From assembly GCA_031270985.1 (NCBI GenBank), contig JAISWR010000090.1, forward strand, positions 1 through 33,337: DNA of 33,337 bases, given 5' to 3'. Both the position numbers and the translations under genes were made by a program. The notes under the pieces were generated by a model, which saw only the letters and a program-made list of their open reading frames with translations, searched no databases and was not told where the DNA came from. The stretch comes from Bacteroidales bacterium. Its GTDB lineage: Bacteria; Bacteroidota; Bacteroidia; Bacteroidales; UBA4181. Of the stretch, positions 1 to 7,800 are shown in pieces (positions within the stretch are counted from its first letter, which is position 1; each line of letters starts with the position of its first letter).

Positions 1-125
1 TCAACCTGTCGGTGATCAGCCGCAACGACCTGATGTCTCTCACGGAAGAATGTGCGAAGGTAACCGGTATCCCTTACCTGATGGACTGCTATCGCGAAGA
101 AGCGTTGCAAATCCTGAAAAAGTAA
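1..125 (+). CDS. C-terminal 40 residues of an unrecognised protein (5' truncated)
   Basis: An open frame enters from the left edge in phase with position 3 and ends at TAA 123-125. The visible tail begins NLSVISRNDLMSL and ends ALQILKK. It has coding-like composition and is followed by a strong terminator, which supports it as the true end of a plus-strand gene. I do not recognise the family from 40 residues, and no catalytic motif is visible. Confidence 0.6.
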   Translation, partial: NLSVISRNDLMSLTEECAKVTGIPYLMDCYREEALQILKK

Positions 126-148
126 ATCCGCTCATCCGGTCAGATTGT

Positions 149-181
149 TCCGGGGATTCATGCGAGTCCCCGGATTTTTTT
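149..181 (+). terminator. Rho-independent terminator of the left-edge gene
   Basis: An 8-bp perfect stem (TCCGGGGA at 149-156 with TCCCCGGA at 167-174) encloses a 10-nt loop and is followed by seven T (175-181). It lies 24 nt after the stop codon of the gene truncated by the left edge. Confidence 0.85.
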
Positions 182-252
182 GTTCTGGGCATGTCGTATA
201 ATTTGGTGGCACAAGTCCGCTATGGAGGTTGGCAGTTATCCACTTCAAATTT

Positions 253-281
253 TATAAAAACCGGCAACCGGTTGTCGGTTT
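253..281 (-). terminator. Probable terminator of the repeat-tailed lipoprotein gene
   Basis: A near-perfect inverted repeat at 259-280 (AACCGGCAACC with GGTTGTCGGTT, one mismatch) overlaps the stop codon of the minus-strand lipoprotein gene. Read on the minus strand it is followed by TTTTTAT. It fits an intrinsic terminator, though the hairpin loop is very short. Confidence 0.5.
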
Positions 282-1032
282 AGTCGTAAGTTCCGCCTCC
301 TCCTTGCTGGATGCTGGTGGGATTTACTCTTTTGGAGCGACCCTCTTTATAAGTTCCGCCTCCTCCTTGCTGTGCCGCCGTCGGACTTTTTGACCTGCCC
401 TCTCTGTAAGTTCCGCCGCCGCCCTGTTGCACGTCTGCGGGGTTGAGGCTTTTGGCTTGTCCCTCTTTATATGTTCCGCCGCCGCCTTGTTGCTGATCGG
501 ATGGTTTGGGTCGGGTAAATGTGCGCTTATGCCCTTTAAATGAAGACGCCATGCGGTCTGTATTATTGCGTTCGGCATTTTTCCGGCTGGCTGCCATTCG
601 TTTTTTTACCTCTTTGGCGCGCTGTTTCTCTATCTTGTCAATATCGCTTTTCCGGCTGAACCACCGTTTCAGGAAGAACTCCTTTTCCACGCTATGGTTT
701 TTGTCGGAAGCCGCCAAATTGGTTTTCATCCTTTCCTGCATTTCTTTCGATTGCAGCGAACGATGTTGTTCCAGCGCGTCCCGATAGGTCTTATCTTCGG
801 CTTTTTTCTCGGCTTTTTCCTGTTTTGCTTTGGCCGCCTCGGCTTTTTTCTCCACGGGGGAACGATAATCTTTACGTGACGAGCGTTCAATAGCTTTCAT
901 ACTTGCCGACTTTTTCACGTTGCCGTATTTTTTCGAACTGCTGCAAGATGGGGATGTTACTGCTATCATTAGCGCCATGACTGCGTACAGTGTCGTGAAA
1001 AGGTATCTGCAATATGTGTTATGTCTATTCAT
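280..1032 (-). CDS. Lysine-rich putative lipoprotein with four C-terminal QQGGGGTY repeats
   Basis: A protein of 250 residues starting MNRHNTYCR. The frame is open 17 codons further upstream, but this Met directly precedes a signal-peptide-like stretch (TLYAVMALMIAV) that ends in SPSC-SSSKK, a relaxed lipobox compatible with a lipoprotein. The middle is a highly charged Lys/Glu/Arg/Ala segment, likely helical or coiled coil. The last third has four copies of QQGGGGTY, each followed by a Lys/Arg-Glu-Gly spacer except the last, which forms the extreme C-terminus (GGGGTYD). Function is unknown. The repeat tail might be a binding or display element, but that is inference. The gene stands alone, with a minus-strand terminator at its end. 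Confidence 0.7.
   Translation of the reverse strand: MNRHNTYCRYLFTTLYAVMALMIAVTSPSCSSSKKYGNVKKSASMKAIERSSRKDYRSPVEKKAEAAKAKQEKAEKKAEDKTYRDALEQHRSLQSKEMQERMKTNLAASDKNHSVEKEFFLKRWFSRKSDIDKIEKQRAKEVKKRMAASRKNAERNNTDRMASSFKGHKRTFTRPKPSDQQQGGGGTYKEGQAKSLNPADVQQGGGGTYREGRSKSPTAAQQGGGGTYKEGRSKRVNPTSIQQGGGGTYD
285..505 (-). repeat. Four imperfect tandem repeats encoding QQGGGGTY
   Basis: The minus strand encodes four copies of a Gln-Gln-Gly4-Thr-Tyr unit spaced about 60-66 nt apart (near 287-311, 350-373, 407-430 and 467-493). The Gly codons are read from CCTCCT or CCGCCG runs on the plus strand. The spacers encode charged K/R-EG-x-x-K/S segments of slightly different length. Confidence 0.8.
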
Positions 1033-1049
1033 GTGGTTCGTATATATTA

Positions 1050-1583
1050 TTATACGGTTTTTTTTCGGAAATGTTTCAAACACGCCAGTACTCCTTTCAG
1101 CATACGGATACCGTATTTTTCAAGCGTCTCCGGTTCATATCGCACCACTTTGACGAGCGCTTTGCCGGCTTCGATGTAAGGCGTCAGAAACTCATCTTCC
1201 GGCTTTGCCGCTATCACCTCGTAGCCTCTCCCTGTCAATTCGCAGGCAATGGCTAAACCACTCTGGGACGAGTTGTTCGCCGCTATCTTTTTCCCGTTGG
1301 ATGGGGCTTTGGCAAACACCGCCGCCTGTGACGCATCAAGTATCAACCTTTTTTGACGGCGCGGATTGTTACGACGGCACCTACCTGATTTCTGTGGCAG
1401 ATGCGTTCGCAGGGCACATGGCAGAGATAACAGGGCGTGGCGGGAATCACCAGCTCGCCGGTCGCTCAGCAACAGTTCGAGCGATGTACGCCGTAACAAC
1501 AGCAGTTCCTCACCCGATGCGGCCATATCTATTCCTTCCGCAGGCAACGTAGTGCATGCAGGCAATATTTGCCCCGTCTTCAT
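1050..1583 (-). pseudogene. Decayed GltD-like flavoprotein with ferredoxin-type N-terminus (two frameshifts)
   Basis: The frame from ATG 1583 begins with a segment like the end of a 2Fe-2S ferredoxin domain (LPACTTLPAEGIDMAASGEE, then LLLLRRTSLELLLS). The frame then becomes Arg-rich nonsense. The neighbouring frame over about 1355-1460 reads a sensible cysteine motif (PCYLCHVPCERICHRN, then VTIRAVKK) like the FeS region of glutamate-synthase small-subunit-like proteins. Past a 6-T tract (1349-1354) the original frame becomes sensible again (GKKIAANNSSQSGLAIACEL, RGYEV), resembling a Rossmann FAD site whose GxGxxG glycines are lost. It then stops early. The upstream ferredoxin half, a middle section and most of the flavin domain are absent. 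I read this as a deletion-scarred pseudogene; the family is an inference from motif resemblance. Confidence 0.5.
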
Positions 1584-1685
1584 ACTATCCTGATGTTCAT
1601 GACGGGCGCAAAGGTAATGCTTTTGTGTCGGATATTCGAGATAATTCGGATGACTTATTATTTCAAAATGCGCATTGACGCGCAA

Positions 1686-1990
1686 CCGATTGACAATGAG
1701 CGCTTATCATGAGGGAGTATGTTCCGCATAGCGCCACTCCACGGATTTTACTTTAACAAATGGTATCATCTCCCAAAATGTGGGCATCAGCCAAATCGAC
1801 CCGCTTAAACGGCACTGCACGCCGATAAACAAATCCGGAACAGCCGGATGAAAAATGCAATATTGCCATTATAAGTCATTGTATATCAACGCTAATAATA
1901 TTTTTGTAAAAAAATTTTGATTTTTTCATGATTTTTTTTGGTGAAATGAAAATTTATGCCGAACTTTGTAGAATTAGGTTTAATTTAAAA
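1686..1990. other. Gene-free stretch between two pseudogenes
   Basis: I see no supported gene. The left half has balanced composition without an open frame. The right half (about 1880-1990) is very AT-rich with poly-T tracts and contains one plus-strand promoter-like element that leads only into a five-codon open frame. Confidence 0.5.
1937..1968 (+). promoter_or_regulatory. Bacteroidota-type promoter-like element with no gene behind it
   Basis: TTTG (1937-1940), a 20-nt spacer, then GAACTTTG (1961-1968), which matches the TAnnTTTG -7 consensus except for its first base. The next ATG (2001) opens a frame of five codons only, so any downstream gene has gone. This could be a relic or a chance match. 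Confidence 0.3.
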
Positions 1991-2339
1991 TCATGCATAT
2001 ATGAAACACATCACATAGATAAAATTTTCTGTGGCAACCGGCTTATAATAATCAACCATTCTATCTCTCAAATCTTCGGATATATTTGATTAAAAAGGTT
2101 CTATATTTACGGATATGCTTTTTGTCAAGGTACCGTCGGACGTATAAAATCTGAGATATTTGAATGAATTGTAGAATGCCGCAAAACCATCGTTTCCGGA
2201 TACAGCGATACGGGTTTTGTTTTAAGCGCGGTTGCCGTTAAATCGACTTCTCGTGGAAATCCGTAATAACAATATCTCCATTTTTTATTGATGAGCAACC
2301 AATTAATAATAAGACAGATAGCGCTATAATGTTTTTCAT
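1991..2339 (-). pseudogene. Decayed TolB-like (6-bladed propeller type) lipoprotein
   Basis: ATG 2339 opens a clear lipoprotein signal (MKNIIALSVLLLIGCSS) followed by GDIVITDF, then TAA at 2238-2240. Reading on through two single-base frame changes gives continuous plausible protein: PREVDLTATALKT, then TRIAVSGNDGFAAFYNSFK and LRFYTSDGTLTKSISVNIEP. After a TAA at 2090-2092 the same frame continues NISEDLRDRMVDYY and ATENFIYV to TGA 1991-1993. The DFP-E-LTAT start and the FY-DG-L-K / Y-AT-FIYV features resemble Bacteroidetes TolB-like propeller lipoproteins, but at about 115 codons it is far shorter than that family, so a large internal part is missing. The second frame change falls at an A-rich tract. 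Confidence 0.5.
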
Positions 2340-3020
2340 GATAAAGATATATTTACATATTGATATTGAATAAAGAATAATGGAGGAAATATAAAATGAC
2401 ATTCATCTTCTATTCCCCATTATTTATTGCATGTTTCAGTTGCAACATGATTAGGATTCCGCACCCTGTCTGCGGTTTCTTCGGGACAGCTATCATAGCA
2501 TTTGAAAAAATGGATGTTGTTCGACAATGGTATAAATATTTTATAATTTAACGCCGCAAATTCATTACCCCGTCCGATTACCTGCGACACATAAACAGAC
2601 GGACGCCGGAACGCCACCTCACCCTTCCTGTCCTGCGGACACATAAAAGGGAACTGTCATTTTTGCGCTAAGTCTCCCTGTCCGTGGAAAGACAGGAAAA
2701 CCCGAAGAGGGGGGTGTTTCTTCAAAAACGGTTATCTTCGCCGACAAGACCTCCTGTTTTTTGGGGAAGTCCGAGCAGTGCGCGGAAGAAACCATTCAAT
2801 TTTGCTGCTCCTCCAGCGCCGTCTTTTTTCTCCTATTCGTCACTTGCCTGTCCCTGTAGCGACCGCTCGTTCCTGCCTGAGCGGCATACGACCACTCTCT
2901 CTGCAAGCCTTGCAGGGAGAGCGGTATCGGTATATGTGTAACGTTCGGGCATTTTGCTCATTTTTATCAATGATTAGAGGGTGCAGCATCATATAAAGAT
3001 TGCGGAACGTAAAAAAGAGT
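2340..3020. other. Gene-poor stretch upstream of the decayed lipoprotein
   Basis: No gene is well supported. Three weak candidates exist. A minus-strand frame at 2420-2644 (74 codons, starting MCPQDRKGE) has an odd composition. A plus-strand frame at 2396-2551 (51 codons, hydrophobic, starting MTFIFYSP) has GGAGG 9 nt before its ATG, but overlaps the first. A plus-strand frame at 2684-2941 is Ser/Pro/Arg-rich and looks like noise. A long palindrome lies at 2891-2925. The region may hold further remnants too decayed to identify. Confidence 0.45.
2891..2925. repeat. 35-bp near-perfect palindrome
   Basis: The segment reads ACCACTCTCTCTGCAAG on the left and CTTGCAGGGAGAGCGGT on the right of a single central C. 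The 13 pairs of 2895-2907 with 2909-2921 are complementary with one G-T pair, and most of the outer bases also pair. There is no T-run on either side, so it is not an obvious terminator. It could be a protein-binding dyad or a small repetitive palindromic element. Confidence 0.6.
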
Positions 3021-3794
3021 TTATATCGCTACTTGCACCTGCAATCCGAATTTTTCCATCCGGCGGGCTATTTTGTGCAACGTTTGCGAGGACGCTTTGC
3101 GTAGCGTGTTGGCGGGCGTGTCCCTGTCAATCGTGTAAATCATCAGTTGTTTCGGGCGGATGGCGAGCACAGCCTGTTCCCATGCATCCAGTTCTTCGGG
3201 CGTGGTGTTGTCCACAGGTTTCCCGTCGCATGTGCCGTGCACGAACATGGTTTGGATGATACACTGTCCTTCAAATGACTGCAAACGGGCGATCAACTCC
3301 GGCACAGATATATCGGCGGCGGGGCGATTGATGCGTGCGATGGTGGATGCTATGCCCGAATCCATTTTCAGGATGGGACGGTCGGTTTTTTGCAGGGCGG
3401 CAATAACATCCGCATGGTGCAGCATGGTGGCGTTGGAGAGCACGGAAATTTTTGCCGACGGAGCGTACCGGTTGCGCAGTTCGATCACGTCATCCACAAT
3501 GGCGGGAAACTGTGGATGGACAGTGGGTTCGCCGTTACCGGCAAAGGTGATGGAGTCGGGTATGCTGCCTGTCGTTTGCATTTCCGCAAGTTTTTGCATC
3601 AGGGCGGCGCGTATTTCCGCTCTTCCGGGGAGTTTGCTGCGGCTTTTACCGTCCCTGTTCCAACCGCATTCGCAGTAAATACAGTCAAAATTACAGTATT
3701 TGCCGTCGGGCGGAAGCAGATTCACGCCCAGCGATACGCCCAATCTGCGACTTTGTACGGGGCCAAAAACCAGGTGATGAAACAATGTGGACAT
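3021..3794 (-). CDS. Radical SAM protein
   Basis: A protein of 257 residues with the radical SAM cluster motif C34-x3-C38-x2-C41 (YCNFDCIYC), which would hold a 4Fe-4S cluster and S-adenosylmethionine. It is preceded by the subfamily signature FGPVQSRRLGVSLGVNLLP and followed by GNGEPTVHP (the SAM-binding glycine motif). This pattern is typical of the small COG0731-like radical SAM proteins common in Bacteroidota, whose substrate is generally unknown. It appears intact and full length for this group. It lies 57 nt after the porP/sprF-like gene on the same strand and may be read through from it, but no functional link is evident. Confidence 0.88.
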   Translation of the reverse strand: MSTLFHHLVFGPVQSRRLGVSLGVNLLPPDGKYCNFDCIYCECGWNRDGKSRSKLPGRAEIRAALMQKLAEMQTTGSIPDSITFAGNGEPTVHPQFPAIVDDVIELRNRYAPSAKISVLSNATMLHHADVIAALQKTDRPILKMDSGIASTIARINRPAADISVPELIARLQSFEGQCIIQTMFVHGTCDGKPVDNTTPEELDAWEQAVLAIRPKQLMIYTIDRDTPANTLRKASSQTLHKIARRMEKFGLQVQVAI

Positions 3795-3851
3795 ATCTTT
3801 TTATATAAATATACGCAAATTGGCGGGAAAAACAGCGTTGTAGCATCAACA

Positions 3852-4832
3852 TTAAAATCTTTCCTTCCATCTGTAGCGTTTGGAAGTATCGCCGATACGG
3901 TATACCAGCATTATCTCCTGACTCCCTTTGCTGAGCGTACGGATAGAGCCGAAGTTATATTCGTAAGCATATCCGATGTAGATATGTCCTGTGCGCACGC
4001 CTATCGTCACGGACGCTATGTTGGGCGTCCTGTACGAAAAAGCCAGCCATGCATCTTCATTTTTGTAGATAAACCGTGTGGATATTTCCGCCTGATACAC
4101 TTTGTTAGAGGTCATCTTTGCCAAGAAAGAGGGTGCAAAAGAGAATGCCGTCCGTCCCAAATCAACCGTTGTCCCGCCCAGCAGGTAATAATGACGGTAC
4201 AGGATATAATTGTAGTCAAATTCCTTGAAATGGAAAGAACGCTGGAACAGGTTGGAAGCGGTTATTCCGATGTAGTGGTCTTTATGCCGGTACATAACGC
4301 CCAATACGGCATCCGGCACGTATGTGAGATTGCTGAAACCTTCCGCAATCAGTGGTTCGTATTCGTTAAATTCGAGGCGTTTGGCGTCAATACTGGTTTG
4401 CGACAGCGCGCCGGATAATCCCAGCGAGAGAGAGGAATATCTCATATCAATATGGTAAGCGTACGTAAACTGTACGCCTACGCGCTGCACCAATCCGTTG
4501 ATGTCGCTGAATACCAGACCGCCCAGTCCTATACGTCCGCTTTGTCCGCGCAACAGTTTTCCGTTGTTCACGCGATTTCTTCCTTTCAACAAACGTCCGT
4601 TGGCGCTTGCCATGAAGGTCTTCGGTGCGTTGCGGACGCCCATCAAATAATCGTGCGCCGAAATACCGATTCTGGTAGTTGCGTCTGCACCTGCCAGCGC
4701 AGGATTCACCACAAACCCGTTGATGGCATACTGACTGTACACGGGCGACTGTTGCGCAAAGGAAGAGTGTCCCGCCATGCATATTATTCCTGCAACACAG
4801 GCGGCTCTCCATATTTGAGTTACATCACTCAT
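3852..4832 (-). CDS. PorP/SprF family type IX secretion system membrane protein
   Basis: A protein of 326 residues with a signal peptide (IICMAGHSSFAQ) directly followed by the family hallmark QQSPVYSQYAINGFVVNPA. The remainder is rich in alternating beta strands typical of an outer-membrane barrel (YAYHIDMRYSSLSLGLSG, HYYLLGGTTVDL, GVRTGHIYIGYAYEYNFGS). PorP/SprF proteins assist secretion or surface anchoring of a partner T9SS substrate with a type B sorting domain. Its ATG overlaps the stop of the upstream adhesin gene by 4 nt (ATGA, 4829-4832), so the two are translationally coupled. This is the usual adhesin-PorP pairing and supports the assignment. Confidence 0.92.
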   Translation of the reverse strand: MSDVTQIWRAACVAGIICMAGHSSFAQQSPVYSQYAINGFVVNPALAGADATTRIGISAHDYLMGVRNAPKTFMASANGRLLKGRNRVNNGKLLRGQSGRIGLGGLVFSDINGLVQRVGVQFTYAYHIDMRYSSLSLGLSGALSQTSIDAKRLEFNEYEPLIAEGFSNLTYVPDAVLGVMYRHKDHYIGITASNLFQRSFHFKEFDYNYILYRHYYLLGGTTVDLGRTAFSFAPSFLAKMTSNKVYQAEISTRFIYKNEDAWLAFSYRTPNIASVTIGVRTGHIYIGYAYEYNFGSIRTLSKGSQEIMLVYRIGDTSKRYRWKERF

Positions 4833-7800
4833 CTAATCACTGTCACATTACCGGTAATTGGCTGTATCTCGCTGTTCAGCCGGATGATATATACGTATGA
4901 ATTTACAGGCAGATATTTTCCGTTGTATTTCCCGTCCCACGGCTCCGGATAGCCTTTTTGGGAGCGGTAGAGCAACAGTCCCCACTGGCCTGAATATACC
5001 TCAACGATGGCTTCGGGATAGAAATCGCGCAGGGAGTAAGATACAGCCATAGAGTGGGGGTTGCCCACTCCTATCTCCCAACAGTCATTTACGCCGTCAC
5101 TGTTGGGCGAGAAAGCGTTGGGTATCCGCAGACATGCGTCGTTGCTATAATCAACGATGGCTACGGCGGTTGCGGTACAGTTCCGTACATCGGTGACTTC
5201 CAGCGTATATCTGCCGCTTTTCACGTCCGAGATGTTGGGCGTTGTAGCGTTCAGTCCCTGCCATGTATAGGAATAGGGCGCTGTTCCGCCTTCGACAAAG
5301 GTGCGTATGGATCCGTCGGGCATTTCGGTGCAGAATGCTTTGTCTGTTTCAAAAGATATGCGGATGGCGGATGGTTGGCGGACGGTGAACGAGGTGTCTT
5401 TCGTGCAGTTGTTTCTGTCGCTGACCGTTACCGGATAAACGCCGGCACGCAGACCGGTCAGGTGGGTGTTGGTTTCTCCGTTTTGCCATGCGATCAGGTA
5501 AGGCGCTCCTCCTCCGCTGGCGATGAGTTGTATTTCGCCGTTGCCGTCATTGGCGCAGATGAGGTCGGTAATTGTCGCTTGCAGGTTTATTTTTCCCGGC
5601 TGCATGAGGGTGACGTCGGCTTCACCGGTGCAGTTGAATGCGTCGGTGACCATCAGGTGGTAGTTGCCGGCGACAGCATTGTCGAGGTCAATGGTTACGG
5701 GGGTTCCATCCAGAAACCATTGATAAACGTAGGGCTGTCGTCCGTTGTTTATTTCTGCGCGAAGTTTGCCCGTATTTCCATAACATTCCGCACTGCTGAC
5801 TGTGGCAGCCGTTACATCAAGATTTGTCGGCATATGAATATCTGCTGTTGCCGTTGCGGTACATCCGTTGGCGTCCGTGATGTCCACCGAATAAGTTCCT
5901 ACGGACAGTCCGTCGATCCGTTCGCCTGAATTTCCGTTGCTCCACAGGTATATAAAAGGCGCTGTTCCGCCTTCCGGAGCAAGTGTGATGAAGCCGTCGT
6001 TGCCGGGAGTGCAGCTGGGGTTTTCCGGACGGATGTTCGCCGTTATGGGATCAGGCTGTTTTACCTCCACCGCTTCCGTCTGGAAACAGAGTGCATCCTC
6101 GATAATCAGCCAGTAAGTTCCTGACTTTAAGTGTTGTTGATGGGGCTGGTTGGGTTGTGTAATAACGGTTTCGTCAAGCGGAATCCACCGGTAAGAATAT
6201 ATGCCGGACGGTCCGCCCGATGCCGTTATATTGATTTCTCCATCCGCACCGCCGTAGCAACTGACATCGGCGACCATCGTATGTATCTTGATGGAATCGG
6301 GTTGGCGTAACGTAAAGGAGGTGTCTATCGAACACGACCATGTTTCATCAAACCCGTAATCCATTTTCAGGCGGTAAGTGCCTGCATACAAATTTTTCTG
6401 GTTTTTGACGTGTGCATTGAAATGTTCGTCCGTGCGGGCGTTTTCGGGCGTCCATGTGTAGTGGTAATTCGTGTAATTGCCTGTCGCCGTAATGTCAATA
6501 GCGCCTGTATTTGCTCCGTTGCAGGTAACTTCGTACGTATTTTGCCTGGGGATGTACGCTTCTACCCTTGCCGCTTTGGGTTGTCTCAGCGTAAAGGTAA
6601 CGGTGGTGTCGCAATATAGCCTTTCAACGTCTATGCTTAGCGGGTCTAACACTATGTTCCGCTGATTTCTGATGGTCAATGTATATTCGCCCGCTTTCAG
6701 GTCCGATTGTTGCGGACTTCCCTGCTGTACTCCTCCCGAAACAGGCGACCACACATATTCGTAGGGGGGATTGGTACTGTGGTACCCGCCCGCAACATTG
6801 GTGACGGAAATACTGCCCGACGCCGATCCGTAACAGTCCACCTCATAGCCGTTAGGAAAGCGGGAGATCGAATAATCAAAGGTGACGGGTTGTGTTTCCA
6901 CGATCTCAACCGGGTTAAAATTGTAAGAGCATCCGTTTTTGTCCTCTGCAATAAGCCGGTAAATCCCTGCATTGAGTCCTTCGAGCAATAAGTCTGCATT
7001 TGTGAGCGGAATATTTTTGTTGTCGCTTTTGAGGGTATCGCCGTTGTATGTCCACACGTAAGAAAATAATTGCGGAACGTCGGAAAACGAAGATAGTATG
7101 ATGCGTATCCCGCCATCCTGTTTGCCGTAACACGTTATATCGGACGGGTTGAGTTGCCCGTCTGTGGGATAAATATTCAGTGACGGGAAATGGATGGGGG
7201 AATTTTGATACATGCAACTGTTGGCGTCGGTCACTGCGACGTAATACATGGCATGAGCCCGCAGATTATAGATGGCGGAATCCATAAAATGTTCTCCCTC
7301 CGCTCCTGTTATATCGTAAGCGTAAGGTCTGGCGCCTCCATTTGCCCTTATGACGATACTCCCCGTTTTGGCGGTAATACAGTTCGGTTCGGTGACATCC
7401 AGATCGGCCAGCAACTGTTCCGGTTCGATAAGCTGGACGCTGCTTTGCGAATAACATCCCAATGTTTTATCCGTCACAGTGATTTTATAATCGCCTGCCG
7501 TTAATTGTCCTGCTATGCCTGTGATGCCTGCCGTCAACGCTCCCGATCGAATCGTTTCCTCATTCTTAGTCCACACATAAGTATATCCCTGTTCTTCCCA
7601 GCCTCCGCGCAGGTTAAGTATGTCCACTTCTCCATCTTCGTTGCCCTTGCAAGTGATGTTATAATTTCCGGCATATTTTTTCGGGTTCAGATCGAACCGT
7701 ATTTCCGGCGCCACTTTTACACTGACGGTTATTCCATTTTTTCCGGAACATATTTTGGACGGCTGTATCCGAATGGCGGGTTTGAACGTGTAGGTTGCCG

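Noticed and set aside
1349-1354. Homopolymer frameshift as a simple sequencing error
   Set aside because: It could explain one frame change, but not the missing domains, the lost nucleotide-motif glycines or the second frame change, so pseudogene status is preferred without excluding error.
1205-1552. Plus-strand frame of 115 codons
   Set aside because: It lies opposite the decayed flavoprotein, and the minus-strand segments show better family-like motifs.
2684-2941. Plus-strand frame of 85 codons rich in Ser, Pro and Arg
   Set aside because: No motif, no promoter, and it includes the long palindrome; it reads as chance open frame.
3390-4418. Plus-strand open frame of 342 codons opposite the radical SAM and PorP/SprF genes
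   Set aside because: It is a shadow of two well-supported minus-strand genes and crosses the gap between them; its translation has no recognisable motif.
5054-5929. Plus-strand open frame of 291 codons opposite the adhesin
   Set aside because: It mirrors the SprB-type repeat region of the adhesin, and its protein is compositionally odd.
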